Assembly (NCBI GenBank): GCA_016169945.1 | Contig: JADLSH010000368.1 | Location: 620,001-684,000 of the forward strand | DNA from: Trachythela sp. YZ-2020 | Lineage: Eukaryota; Cnidaria; Anthozoa; Malacalcyonacea; Clavulariidae | DNA: 64,000 nt | Direction of reading: 5' to 3' | Shown: positions 1 through 10,534 of the stretch, one piece after another | Position numbering within the stretch: position 1 is the stretch's first letter | How the letters are laid out: each line of letters opens with the position of its first letter | The notes under the pieces: generated by a model | The model's input: only the letters and a program-made list of their open reading frames with translations | What the model was told of the DNA's origin: nothing | Database searches by the model: none | Translations under genes and position numbers: made by a program

Positions 1-1288
1 CTCCGTTTACTAGACCATTGTCAATATTAACGGACCAACTATTTGTAGCTTCAAGTAATGCCGTTAAAGTACTATGCAATTATCGAAATCCAGATTGACA
101 GGGAGTTAAAAGCTTATTTATATTAAGATATTCATATATTTGATCAAATTTTTTTGCAACAACTGGGATAACGGATATAGGCCGATAATTACTTGGGTTA
201 TTCTTAGCACAACCTTTAAATACTGGTGACACCCTGCTGGCCTTCCATTCATGCAGGAATATTCCTGTGTTGATAGATGCAGTAAATATTTCCGTTAAGG
301 AAGGTGCAATCACATCTGCGTTATCTAGACCAACAGATTTCTTTTCATCAATTGTACTCAACAGTCTGTGAACAGTATCAACAGTTAGCCTGCTCGCAGA
401 CGTTGTTAAAAAGAAACGTCTGCTGAACCGAGCGCCAGAACGAGTTCTGCTATTTTTCCCTCAACCAATCAGAACCAACCAATTAGCATAATTTTAAATT
501 CAATATGGAGTTCAACGAAGCTGTGAGCAAATTGTTATAATTAATTAATTTATGCATTTTCACAAGAATCCCGCTTTTATATTAGAGATTCTGATTGGAC
601 GATCAAAATAGACGTTGTGAAATAGCAGAACTCGTTCTGGCGCTCGGTTCAGCCATAGTTCAGCAGACGTTTGTTTTTCGTCGCTTGGCGTGAGAAAAAC
701 AACGTCTGCGAGCAGGCTATATCAACAGTAGGAGTTTGCGATGAATTTTTTTTATCAGATTGTTTAAGATAGAAATTCGGATCGTGCTCAGGAGATGCTA
801 TTTCGGCAGCAAGGTTATCACCAACATTAGAAAAGCAGTTGTCTTCAGCTATCTGAACAGGCGAGATTATTTCTTGTTCCCCCAAATTAATTTCTGTTAT
901 TGTTTTAGTTTTGCCAGCATTTCTAGAGCTTAATTCATTTATTGGATTCCATGTCTTTTTCATATTGCCTTCATTGAGATCAAGATTTTTCTAAAATAAG
1001 CTCACTTAGCTTTTTGAATTTCGTTATTAGTTTGATTTCGAGCTTGTCTATATTGATGCCAAACTTGGGGATCAGTTGATAAAATGGCTTCCTTCTTTAA
1101 GTAGTCTCTATTAAACATCCGACGTCTTAATTCATTTGTGATCCAAGGGGATTTCCTATTTCCAATCCGCCTGGATCTAGGTGGTGCATGCTTATCAATT
1201 GTTTCCATTAGCAAGTTTTTCAAAATTTCCCACTTTTCGTTTGGGTCCTGAGAACAATAGACATTATCCCACTGTTTTTGTTCTACAG
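1..1288 (-). pseudogene. CR1/jockey-like LINE, endonuclease-RT linker and start of RT, runs off window
   Basis: The minus strand encodes pieces of a non-LTR retrotransposon ORF2. The stretch from about 1288 to 1002 is the linker between endonuclease and reverse transcriptase, with a segment reading RKSPWITNELRRRMFNRDYL. The stretch 963-730 contains FSNVGDNLAAEI, usual just before the RT. 361-80 reads into RT motifs (NYRPISVIPVVAK, then LLTPCQSGFR). A small foldback element at 386-719 splits the RT; removing it and one target copy rejoins the reading. At least one frame break lies near 970-1000. The RT catalytic motif would lie beyond the left edge. The 5' end of the fragment is cut at about 1284 by another insertion. 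The clade (CR1, L2 or jockey) is inferred from these motifs only. Confidence 0.8.
386..719. mobile_element. 334 bp foldback MITE with 10 bp target duplication, probably Mutator-type
   Basis: The ends are inverted copies starting TAGCCTGCTCGCAGACG. A second inverted block follows (CTGAACCGAGCGCCAGAACG on the left, its complement on the right). The decamer TATCAACAGT is present directly outside both ends (376-385 and 720-729). It interrupts a LINE RT reading frame, which is continuous once it is removed. No coding capacity. A 9-11 bp duplication with long inverted repeats is typical of Mutator-like elements; the superfamily is inferred. Confidence 0.88.
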
Positions 1289-2467
1289 GGTGTCCCAAAA
1301 AAAGTAAACCCTTTTAAATTGAAATTAGCATTGACTTCAAACAACCTATTGTATTAAATTCACACATGGGTATAATTACGAACAACTTGAACTGTGTGTT
1401 AAGAAAGGATTCAGAAGCTCTTTGTCTTCGTTTGAGGCCTGTTTTACATGTCGAATTGCCGTCCACAAAGATATTTCATATTAAACCTGACGTGCTAAAT
1501 TCAACGGAAATTCAACATGTAAAACAGGCCTCAAACGAAGACAAAAAGCGTCTGAATCCTTTCTTAACACACAGCCGTTCAAGAACCTCTCGTACATACA
1601 GTGGCGTGCTGGCAGGGGGGGCCGGGGGGCCATGCCCCCCCCAGCGAAGATTTTTTAGGGGGCGCCAAAACATAAATGGGGCGCCGAAATTGCATAGTCC
1701 GAATTGGAATTTTGTCAGATCCGATGAGCCAAGGAGAGAAAAAGAATTTGAGATTGTTAATGATCGATACATTGTCGTTTATCTGATAAAACTTATCCGA
1801 TAAATATTAGTGATTTCCGATATGCCAGGTTTTCTTATGTTGGCTATCGCTGTTCAAAGTGCTAGTACACGCGCTTAATTTGAGTTCTGTTAGTCGGAAT
1901 ACGACTTATACGAGGATTAAAAATTCACGAGCCTACCTACAACTACAAGCATTACTGTCCAGTCTGTAATATCTCAAAGGATGTAAATTGTTAATTGTGA
2001 AATGTGATTATGTGAAGTGATTTGGCTTACGACTGATCACTGGTAAGTTCACCGTCTACTTCATGAATGTTCGCCGTCTACTTTCTTTATTTAAGAAAAA
2101 AACGTCCTCTATGAGTTATATATTTACTCAAACTTATGAATGTGTTGTTTCTTGCGCATTTTTTCTTAATACGATGTTTTATAATTCTCAGAATTCCGTC
2201 AAATCGCCACCCAAAATGCAAGAAATAGCATTTCAGGGACTCTAAATTTCAAAATTTTCCTGGGGGGCATGCCCCGGACCCCCCTAGCGGACTCGCGTCT
2301 ACGACGCTCAACCATATACATATTACAAGGGGGCGCCAAATTTCCAGTCGGCCTCCCCTGGCGAACACAAGTCAGCACGCCACTGCGTACATAATGAGCT
2401 TTACGTATCATATAGACTAATGAATGGTCACTAATTGATAAATGAATGACACCCGATTCAAAAGAAG
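1284..2467. mobile_element. Tc1/mariner-like foldback remnant, itself hosting a hAT insertion
   Basis: The LINE homology stops at a TA followed by CAGGGTGTCCCAAAAAAAGT, a typical mariner-like terminal sequence. Behind it lie inverted arms at about 1396-1465 and 1500-1570 (both include GAGGCCTGTTTTACATGT or its complement) separated by a short loop. The right terminal repeat was not found before 2467, so the right boundary is only where the next recognisable repeat starts. The reading frames seen here are by-products of the palindrome. Confidence 0.5.
1599..2385. mobile_element. 787 bp non-autonomous hAT element with 8 bp target duplication
   Basis: The left end is CAGTGGCGTGCTG and the right end is its near complement CAGCACGCCACTG. 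CGTACATA lies immediately outside both ends (1591-1598, 2386-2393). CAGTGG-type termini and 8 bp duplications define hAT elements. The interior has G-rich and C-rich subterminal blocks and no transposase. Its 3' part (about 2185-2290) recurs in decayed form at 45165-45260 and 50355-50470. Confidence 0.9.
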
Positions 2468-3250
2468 ACTAGGGAATTCTACGCTTCCTTAAGTGTCCAG
2501 TTTTATTGCCATAGAGGAATCACGCAACGTCCTTAATTGTGCGGAAATATTATGACAAGGTGGCGTGAAAGATACCCTGAAAGAGCTGAGATCTCATCAC
2601 GGAAGTGCTGGATCATCAATGGAAAACAAGGGAGATAGGGGAATGTTTTACGTGTTTGAAGGCCTGAGAAGAGTTTTGCATTTACGATCACAGGAGTTAT
2701 ACTTTTATGTAAACTTTTCAAGATAAACGTAGTATTTCATTTTTGTTGTTATAAAAATGAATAATGTGCTTGCTTGAGAAATTCTACACAGCCTAAATTG
2801 CACTCCACTACTCCACTCGGTTCAATTATCACTATAAAACATTTATATGACAATGAGCAATTGCCACAATTATTTGGTCAGCGTCATTCTAATCGGAATA
2901 CTTCAGAAGAAAGAACATAATTTCTGGAGACGTTCACTTGTTTGGTTAGAAAAGGGTGACAGGTTGCTGCATATGTGTATTTCTAGTCCATTTGATGGTC
3001 GAGCGCAGCTAGTGCCAGAAATGCAAGATAGTCGCTAAATCGGGGGCTTTGCGTGGGTTGAAAGCCTTAGTATAGACATATTTTTCCTCTGTGAAATACG
3101 TACAAGAAATAATTAACAACAAGAGCTAGCACAAACAAATTCTAATAATTCTGTCATTAACACAACTTTAACGCCTACACAGATGAACTGATGAAGCTGG
3201 CGATATTCTATATTATTTAACTTTACACCAATACGTGATCAGACAAAGCA
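2468..3250 (+). mobile_element. BEL/Pao retrotransposon 3' fragment (first copy)
   Basis: This stretch matches, with scattered substitutions, the interrupted sequence at 31980-34220, including the end of an integrase reading frame (GVKDTLKEL-like), an AT-rich tail and a segment with ORF-like text around 2847-3038. It lacks the three insertions that split the second copy, so it acts as an uninterrupted reference. The family call rests on the integrase H2C2 segment seen in the second copy. Confidence 0.72.
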
Positions 3251-3640
3251 AATACGAGAACACGTTTTATGCACCTGTTGTATGAATATCTGATCGGAAG
3301 AGCTATTGAACATATAGTACAATTGCTATATTATCGAAGAATCGACATTGCAATCAATTTGCGAGCGCGATCACAAGGTTCCTCATCTGCCTTCTCAGCC
3401 TTCTAAATATTGAAATAAACTCATCTAATCTGACATCATCTTCACTGGACAGAGGTTTCAGCCTAAAACTATCTCCCTACTGGTCTAAAGAACATTCCGT
3501 ATTGGTTAAAGCTAACTACAGGCGGAATTCGAAGCAAATGGAGGAAACCCAGGCTGTTTGATTGAATCTAATAGGCAACATTTTCCTCACATATGCAACT
3601 GAGGCCGCGAAATAGTAACTTGCAGGAAGTGGCACAGTGC
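3251..3640. other. No gene recognised
   Basis: AT-rich spacer between the BEL/Pao fragment and a tRNA-like repeat. No long reading frame or clear repeat structure was recognised. Confidence 0.5.
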
Positions 3641-3708
3641 AGGGATCGAAGCCCGTCGTAACGGTGAACACGGCCCAAGCTACGTGACCAACAGTGTCCA
3701 CTTAATTA
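3540..3708 (-). repeat. tRNA-derived SINE-like sequence
   Basis: On the minus strand from about 3705, a tRNA-like head has an A-box-like block (GTAGCTTGGGCCGTGTTCAC) and a B-box-like GGGCTTCGATCCCTGC about 30 bases later. A CCTGCAAG...GTGAGGAAAATG tail follows. Both internal pol III promoter boxes are degenerate and no acceptor stem pairs, so a decayed SINE is more likely than a tRNA gene. Confidence 0.4.
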
Positions 3709-3920
3709 AGGTTCACGTAGAGCCGAAACATTCAGCTGACATTCATTAAATTTCATTCCACATTTTGCACAATGATGCTCAGTCAAAGTAAATAGAAATA
3801 CGGAAAATATTCTGTAAAGTACACAACGCCGGGCCACATCAATTGACATGCGAGCATTTCTCAATTTAAGCATCATCCTCATATAAATTCGGTTTGAAGA
3901 AAAAGTATTTTGGCACCAAA

Positions 3921-4880
3921 ATGTTCAATAATAATGTAAAGTATAATATCGCAGAATTAACATTAGAACGTTGCGGACAATCATACGTAGTTCATTCGCC
4001 GTCCTCTGCTTTCATTACAAACATGATAGGAGCCTGCGTCATTCACTTGCTCTTATTTATCTGTGGAACGATCCTTAACTTGACGGTGGTAGTGACCTTC
4101 TGGTCGTCGACATCACTGAAATCAAAGCTTTGCTTTTTCACGGTCATGGTTTTATCAGCAAACGACCTTGCAGTGGTAACAATAACACATCCTTTATTCA
4201 TCACACAGGGAATTCATGAAATGTCAAGGCAACCAAATTGTTTGTTTGAAGGAGTTTCGGATCTCTTCGGTACATTACTTGTGGGGCTTTCGTTGTCCAC
4301 GCTTGGTGTTATGAATGCTGAAAGGTTCTTGTGTATAGTCTATCCGTTATGGCATAAAGCTAACGTTACTAAACAACGACTTCTATTCGTATGTGTCTTA
4401 CTTTGGGTATTTACAGTGCTTAATATGGGCCCATGTTATAAATTGGGAAGAATATGCAGTACAGTTATAGTGCCAACTTTTTCCATTTCTGTTAGTTCAT
4501 TAACTCTGTTCGTGTACACTTATATATTCCGAGTGGTGACAAAACGACTAAATGTAATAAGCTCGTTTTCCGCTAGCTTTGACGTAGTGCAACTAAGAAG
4601 CAATTATTCATTTTTACGTGATCTAAAGGTGGCCAAAAATTATCTTCATATTGTTACATTGACCTGCGTTTGTTATATACCTGTAACTATTTGTAAATTC
4701 ATGCAAAATGGCATCAAAACTGGGCAGCAAACATCGGAAGCTCTAGCTATAACGCAAATATGGGGAGAGACATTAGTTGTTTCTTTGTCAACAATGAACT
4801 GCATTCTATTTTTTTGGAATAACAGAGAACTGAGGAGAGAAGGTTTAAGGACATTAAATAGATTTTTGAGAAAGAGTTGA
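3921..4880 (+). CDS. Orphan rhodopsin-class GPCR, single exon
   Basis: A seven-helix receptor of 319 residues predicted for the plasma membrane, in one exon. The reading frame is open a little upstream without a better ATG, so the ATG at 3921 (MFNNNVKYN) is chosen. Visible landmarks are a helix 1 with GTILNLTVVVTFW, helix 2 LSANDLAVV (in place of LAxxD), the helix 3 end ERF (in place of DRY), a helix 4 tryptophan, helix 6 CYIPV (in place of CWxP) and helix 7 NCILFFWNN (in place of NPxxY), followed by a short basic tail. Conserved cysteines before helix 3 (PNCLF) and in loop 2 (RICS) could form the usual disulphide. Such intronless receptors with altered motifs are abundant in cnidarians, often as tandem expansions. 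The ligand cannot be assigned. Confidence 0.88.
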   Translation: MFNNNVKYNIAELTLERCGQSYVVHSPSSAFITNMIGACVIHLLLFICGTILNLTVVVTFWSSTSLKSKLCFFTVMVLSANDLAVVTITHPLFITQGIHEMSRQPNCLFEGVSDLFGTLLVGLSLSTLGVMNAERFLCIVYPLWHKANVTKQRLLFVCVLLWVFTVLNMGPCYKLGRICSTVIVPTFSISVSSLTLFVYTYIFRVVTKRLNVISSFSASFDVVQLRSNYSFLRDLKVAKNYLHIVTLTCVCYIPVTICKFMQNGIKTGQQTSEALAITQIWGETLVVSLSTMNCILFFWNNRELRREGLRTLNRFLRKS

Positions 4881-5150
4881 TCATATACTATTGGGATAAC
4901 AAGAACTCCATTGTATTATATATTAAGCGTCGAACTCCATAAGTATTGACGCGAGTAACGCACGAGCCACGTAACCACGTAAATATCGATCAAGCAATCG
5001 TCTCCAGCTGCGCGCAATTTTGATCATGTTGAACCATGAATTTGTAATTTGTAATTTAATTTGTAATTTAATTGCTTCACCGTCATAATTACAATAGATA
5101 GACAAAAATATATAAAAGTAAATAAGACAAAAACATGGATTACATAAAAA
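4881..5150. other. Spacer with short TTTGTAATTTAA repeats
   Basis: Only a short run of TTTGTAA/TTTAATTTG repeats (about 5040-5075) stands out. It could be the degenerate tail of the minus-strand LINE that follows. Confidence 0.4.
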
Positions 5151-6150
5151 CTAGAGGATGGTAGGGTAACCGCAACAGCGTAAGCCAATTACTGCGCGCC
5201 CTGGTTAAGAACTAGTAGCAACATGTAATTGAGTGCTTAAGACTACGCGATATGTTACATTTACAACAGATGGTTTTAAAAGTCCTAGGATTGTCAGGAT
5301 CGTAAGTTGCTGCAAGCGAAGCGTGGTAATAGCTTTTAAGGACAACTTTAAAATAATTCAAGTTGTTCATGCTGAGATCGATCTCGCTAGCCAATATGTT
5401 CCAAGTCCTAGTAGAACGAACAAAGAATGATCTTTGATACGTTGATGTCTTGCATTTAGGTACCTTATAAAAGATTACAGAATTAGAAGAGGGTCTAGTG
5501 TTCCTACCAGATCTACGTGCGCTAGGTATAAGGCTACGTGTAATCTTAAATAACAGCACAAGATCTAAGAATTCATGCCAATAACAAATTGGAATCAATG
5601 ATGTGATTTTAGTCTAGACACATAGCTAGTCGTGGTAGAGAAAGGCAAATTGTGAATAAATTTTGTTGCACGTCTCTGAACTCGTTCCAATCGCTGAATA
5701 AGATCAACAGTTTGTAGCGACCAAATCTGGGTGGCGTATCCCAAATGAGGGCGCACCAGTGTTGTCTAACAGAGTCATTTCCAATATGTCGAGAGTTCCT
5801 TCTAATGAAGCCCAAAGTCTTATTAGCACGATTTACTTGGTGAGATACTCGCGCTTTCCATGAAAGGTCAGCGCACACCAGTACGCCAAGATCTCGCTCA
5901 CTATAAGCAGAATCCAATTCCACGTCATTCATCGTGTATTTATGGACAACTGGTTTGATCTTACGCGTTACTGACTGAGATCTACATTTCGTTTCATTAA
6001 ACATTAAGCCAGAAGTCAGTGACCAGGTAGCTAAGTTCGAAACGTCAGTTTGAAGGGCGTTACTGTCATCAAGTGATCTAATTGCTTTAAACACTTTTGT
6101 ATCATCATTGAGGTAAGCGAAAACTATATACAAAAAGGTTGTCGCAAGGC

Positions 6151-6189
<39 letters not shown>

Positions 6190-7337
6190 AAAGAAAATCT
6201 GCTCATAAATGGTGTCTGTAAATGAAAACTGGTTATGTTTTCACCTTTTTTATATTAGCTTAAAATGCACGCCATCTTGCAATCGCAGACTTATTATTTG
6301 TACAATGTTTATTTATTTTTCCTTTAGGTCAGATCGAATTGGTGGTTGCAGGTATTCGGATCCTGGAACATGTTTTGGGGACCCTGTCCGGTTGGAACAG
6401 CTATTGGGTCAATTAGATTTATATTAAGATATTTCTTTATGGTTTGAAGTGAGGTGTTAGATAATTGTAGTGGTTTGATGTAATCCATATTAATATCATT
6501 ACTGCCCAATATCGACGATAAATTTATTGCTGTAAGGGAAGCACGCAACCCATCAAAATATCCTGATTTATAATCGTAAATTGTCCGATGAATTTTCGTA
6601 GGAGCCTTGACAAAAGCAGAAAATTCAAAAATATTCCGGCTTCCTCAGGGGACAAAGCTTCACACGCACTAATGCGATCTGGTATGCTTGATATTACCAA
6701 GTCGAGCACATTATTTCCACGCGTCGGTGTGTGATTTAATTGTGATAAATAATGGTCATTAACTCATTAAGTGCTTCGATAAAACAAAGTTCATTATTGC
6801 CGCTTGCTCCGACTGATTGCTCCCAAGGAATGTGTGGCAGATTGAAATCGCCAGCCACAATAATATTATCGTATTGATCTGCAATATTGTCCAGGAAGGT
6901 GTTAAATCTTTACATCCAACTCACGTCAGCGCTATAGGTGGCCGATAGATACTACAAGCAATTGTTCTGATGAAACGGCTGTATAGCTTCTGACAGATTT
7001 AAATGAGTCTTCCTTGATTGCGATACACATCCCGCCACCGCTCTGATTTATTCGATCTTTACTTACTATAGTGTAAGGGGGAGGAAGGATTTCGTTACTG
7101 CTGATATTTCTGGTTAACCAGGTCTCATTAATAAAAACAATATCCGAGTTGTCAGCGTAGATGAGGTCTTGAACACATTGTAAATTACAAACTGTAGTAG
7201 CACCAACTTGATGTAAGCTTTTGAGACTGCGAGGGTTAACAACAAGGTTCTTAAATACAGAGTTCGATGAAATCCCGTTGTTTATAGCCGTAGGACCAGG
7301 ATGACAATGAATGTCTCCGCATAGCAATAGAAGACCA
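5150..7337 (-). pseudogene. CR1/jockey-like LINE, endonuclease plus RT C-terminus, internally rearranged
   Basis: Read on the minus strand from 7337, the element starts with LLLLCGDIHCHPGPT, an N-terminal block resembling the 2A-like starts of some LINE proteins. An AP endonuclease domain follows (FINETWLTRN near 7110, GGGMCIA near 7020, GDFNLPHIPW near 6850, then TRGNNVLDLVIS near 6700). A linker (INLSSILGSNDIN) ends near 6480. After a break and a GATA repeat, the RT resumes at about 6133 with DDTKVFKAI and GLMFNETKC and runs to a C-terminal tail ending near 5212. Several frameshifts, and loss of most of the RT palm, show that it is dead. It begins exactly where a BEL/Pao reading frame stops. 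Confidence 0.82.
6151..6189. repeat. (GATA)n microsatellite
   Basis: About ten copies of GATA between two separated parts of the same LINE. Confidence 0.97.
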
Positions 7338-8330
7338 ACAACATCATCAAAGATTTCGACAGCCTCACGCTTTAACTCCTTGGCTTCACTCGTAGTCGCT
7401 GCGCCCGATATAAGATCATCAACATACAAGCTCTTTTGGATTTCTGGAACACTCTGGGGATAACGAGACTCGAGAGCTTCTAAATGCTGGTGAATCACTC
7501 CATTTAACAGGAAGGTCGATGGAGCAAGACCAAACACAACTCTTGTGAATCGAAGCACTTCAATCTCCGATGAATGCAGATCCTTGATCCAGTGAAAACG
7601 CAACACGTCCCGGTCAGCTTCACACACTCGAACTTGAAGAAATGCTTTTTGTATATCACCTGCCACAGCCACTGGGTGAAATCGGTTTCGAATAATTACG
7701 CCCCACAATTGGTTTAGTAAGGGTGGGCCAGTAAGTAAACAATCGTTGAGTGACGGTGTGTTCTCACGTTCTCTCGCAGATGCATCATAGACAATTCTTG
7801 TCTTCGTAGTTTCCGCATGCTCTCTCACCACTGCACGATGTGGGAGGTAAAATTCCTTTCCGACTACTTCTTTGGGTGCTTCCTCTACAACTCCCTGGTC
7901 AATTTGGTCTCGAATCACAGCATCGTACTCCGCTAGCGTGTCCGTTCGCTTCAGTTTCCGTAAAAGAGAGCTTAGTCGCCGTAGACTACCATCACGATTG
8001 TTTAATAGCGGTTGGTGATTCTGTTTCCATGGTAATTAAGGCGGTTTCGTATCAGCCTTCTTCAGACCTTGTTAATTTCTCTTTAAATTCACCAAACACA
8101 TTACTCTCATGTCCTGTTGTATCAGCTAGATACAGTACGAATGACTCGCACCACTATCAAGCAAAGCACGAAATTTATAACCATGTATCCGAACAACGAC
8201 CACTGGATGTATGACAGCACTTTGACCGACATAATTTGCAGTCATCCCAGGTTCACGAGGCTTTTGGTTCTTGTCGCATATTGATGTATGGTGTTTTCCT
8301 TGGCAGACTTGACACCGGCACCATTACATG
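7338..8330 (-). pseudogene. BEL/Pao retrotransposon gag-pol fragment: zinc knuckle, protease, first half of RT
   Basis: On the minus strand a CCHC knuckle (CQVCQGKHHTSIC, near 8310-8270) is followed by an aspartic protease core (ALLDSGASHSY, near 8180). Next come an RT N-terminal region (PLLNNRDGSLRRL near 8010, FYLPHRAVVREH near 7850) and the palm with SLYVDDLISG near 7425. In BEL/Pao elements this order encodes the replication polyprotein. One in-frame TGA and a small frame break lie near 8030-8070. The frame then fuses without a stop to a LINE coding start at about 7338, and no later pol domains remain. The fragment is non-functional. Confidence 0.85.
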
Positions 8331-8799
8331 AAGTTTCCAACACTTCTTAGATTGAAACCAATAATTGAATCCTGCCATTTACTCAGTTCACGAGCTTCAA
8401 CAGCCGTACGACTGGACATATTTTTGCCTAGTTTTGTAATTTTGCGGAAGATGAACAAGTCGGTATTTTGCTATAGAACTGTGAAATTGTTTACTTGTAA
8501 AAAACATGCAAGTATCACTAAACGACTTTTATAACCTTTAACAGTTTTTATACAATAGTTAATAAATGTTTAATAAACTCTTATTAGTGAACATATCTAA
8601 AATGTTTTTGAAAAATTCACTTTTATATTATGTCAAGATTTTTTATCCAAGCGATATTTGTATCATAGTTAAAATCACTCATCGATGTTACTGATGCTTT
8701 GTCAATGAAAAGTTTCCGTGTTACTGAAGACTTTGTCACTTTGACACTGCTCAGTTATTTACAATGGTTTACATTGTCCGCCTCGATGTCAAGCTATTG
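8331..8799. other. No gene recognised
   Basis: AT-rich sequence. The minus strand next to the BEL/Pao knuckle stays open for about 45 codons (8460-8335) and may be decayed upstream gag, but no motif supports it. Confidence 0.35.
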
Positions 8800-8807
8800 T
8801 TTCGTGT

Positions 8808-9485
8808 CAGGGGCGGCGAGCATATTTTATTTGGGGGGGGGCGTGGCCATACGGCGTGGCCATAAGGCCACGCCAGGATAGTGGGGTCCGGCAGAGTGTG
8901 CCCCCCCCGGAAAACATTTGAAATTTGAAGCCCGCAAATCGCATTTCTTTCATTCTGAGCCACGAACTTAGTGCTAGAATATGCGCTACCCGTAGCTGTA
9001 TTTTCGACAAAAATCAAGAAAAAAACGCTCAAAAATTACAAAATTTATTTACCAAAATTAGTGACAAACCATTTGACAAAAACAATTGACACACTTTTTC
9101 CATATGGCTTTTGCTATATTAATACCATGTGATTATTACATGAAGTATCGCTCAAATTCTCAAAATAATATGCAAATTTCTAAACAAAATGGCGGTCGGA
9201 AATTTTCAATTGTAGTATAGTGACAAATGACAATATAAACTCAGGAATTTTCTGCCGTTAAAGACAACTATGAAAGATATTAAGATGACCTTTACTTGAT
9301 CACAAGGTAGGATATTTTCTTTTGCATTGTAGGCGGCGAGCAATAATCTGACAACTTCGTATTGTTCCTTATTTGTTCGTAGTTCGTATAAATGATCTGG
9401 CATTCTTCATCTGGCTTAGCCCCCCACTTTTACCTCAGGGGCGGGGGTTAAAGCCCCCTAGCCCCCCCCTGTTCCGCCACCCCTG
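8808..9485. mobile_element. 678 bp non-autonomous hAT element with 8 bp target duplication
   Basis: Termini are CAGGGGCGGCGAG on the left and CCGCCACCCCTG on the right. TTTCGTGT is duplicated at 8800-8807 and 9486-9493. Subterminal G-rich and C-rich tracts lie at both ends. No transposase frame is present. Confidence 0.9.
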
Positions 9486-9532
9486 TTTCGTGTGCATTCG
9501 GGAAGTGTCTATTTATACCACAGAATAGGAAA

Positions 9533-9682
9533 TGGGACCAGTTGTATAAAAAAGTAGTTAAAGTTAACTATAGTTATTGCGAAAGTTAACCAATCAGAAT
9601 CGCGAATTTTACAGTTAACTACTATTTAACTACAAAACGGGTAGTTAAAATGTAGTTAAGACTTTTATGCAACCGGCCCCAG
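9533..9682. mobile_element. Short MITE of the CTGGGGCCGGTTG family
   Basis: The ends read TGGGACCAGTTGTATAAAA and the complement of CTGGGGCCGGTTGCATAAAA. The interior consists of inverted AGTTAAAGTTAACTA-type blocks. A longer relative with the same ends lies at 50802-51599, and partial relatives of the subterminal sequence occur near 63880-63950. Confidence 0.72.
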
Positions 9683-10439
9683 AAGGTACACGAGCGCCCA
9701 CTCAGCAGTGCAACGTGACCCCCTATTTTTATGCAGTTTTCTGGCCAGAATAATGGCGGACCAGCCAGTTCAGCATATTTATTGGCCAGAAAATGCAATT
9801 GACTGGTATAAAATGCAATGAACATGCGTAATACGACATGCGCAGCGTCAAAAACGTCAAAGGTTCTGCCTCAAGTGGCCCTTCTAGTCATTTCCTATTC
9901 TATGCTATTACCTTGAAAATAGATATAGATGGGTTTTAACAGTTATAGATAGCAATTCAAATAGCTGACTTGAAAAAATACTGTATGTAAAATATTTTCA
10001 GCAATTAGTAGCCACACTGGCCACACAGGATTTATTTGCAATTTTAGCAAAATAGATTTATATCTAAGAGTGATATAGCTATATACTATGTGTATATTAA
10101 ATGTTCTTTGATTAATTTGGCTGCTCCACACCGCGTGCAATGACAATGAAGCAGGATGTGCAGGTTTTAACTTTAACGATTCATATAGATGAACTCACGG
10201 ACGATTTCAAATCGATCGGCCATTCGGTGTTTCTGTTCGGCGATTAGCCGATCGCTATAATCAACACTGATTGACAATACCTATTGATATTATTCTTGAT
10301 ATATATTGTCACTTTTTTCTTTCTATAATAGACAGTGACAGTAAGGGGTGCGCTTTGCTATCTAGGTCATGTTCGATGATCTGAAATAGTAAGTCTGGAT
10401 CTATCTACAGTAGTACGCTCATGCAAATCAGTCCTTTCT
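9683..10439. other. No gene recognised
   Basis: Intergenic, AT-rich. A small palindromic patch with GATCGGCC/CGGCGATTAGCCGATCG lies near 10210-10255. Nothing coding was recognised. Confidence 0.45.
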
Positions 10440-10534
10440 GATTGCAAAGTATCATATGCTGGCCACCTTAACATCCAAGACAAGCGTATACCAGGCTATA
10501 ATATTTTCAGGGTCCACACAAATTCATTTTCAAA

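Noticed and set aside
1366..1803. 145-codon plus-strand frame
   Set aside because: Crosses a palindromic repeat and the terminus of a hAT element; no protein logic.
8699..9032. Short frames on both strands around 8.7-9.0 kb
   Set aside because: They cross the end of a hAT element and its G-rich tract.
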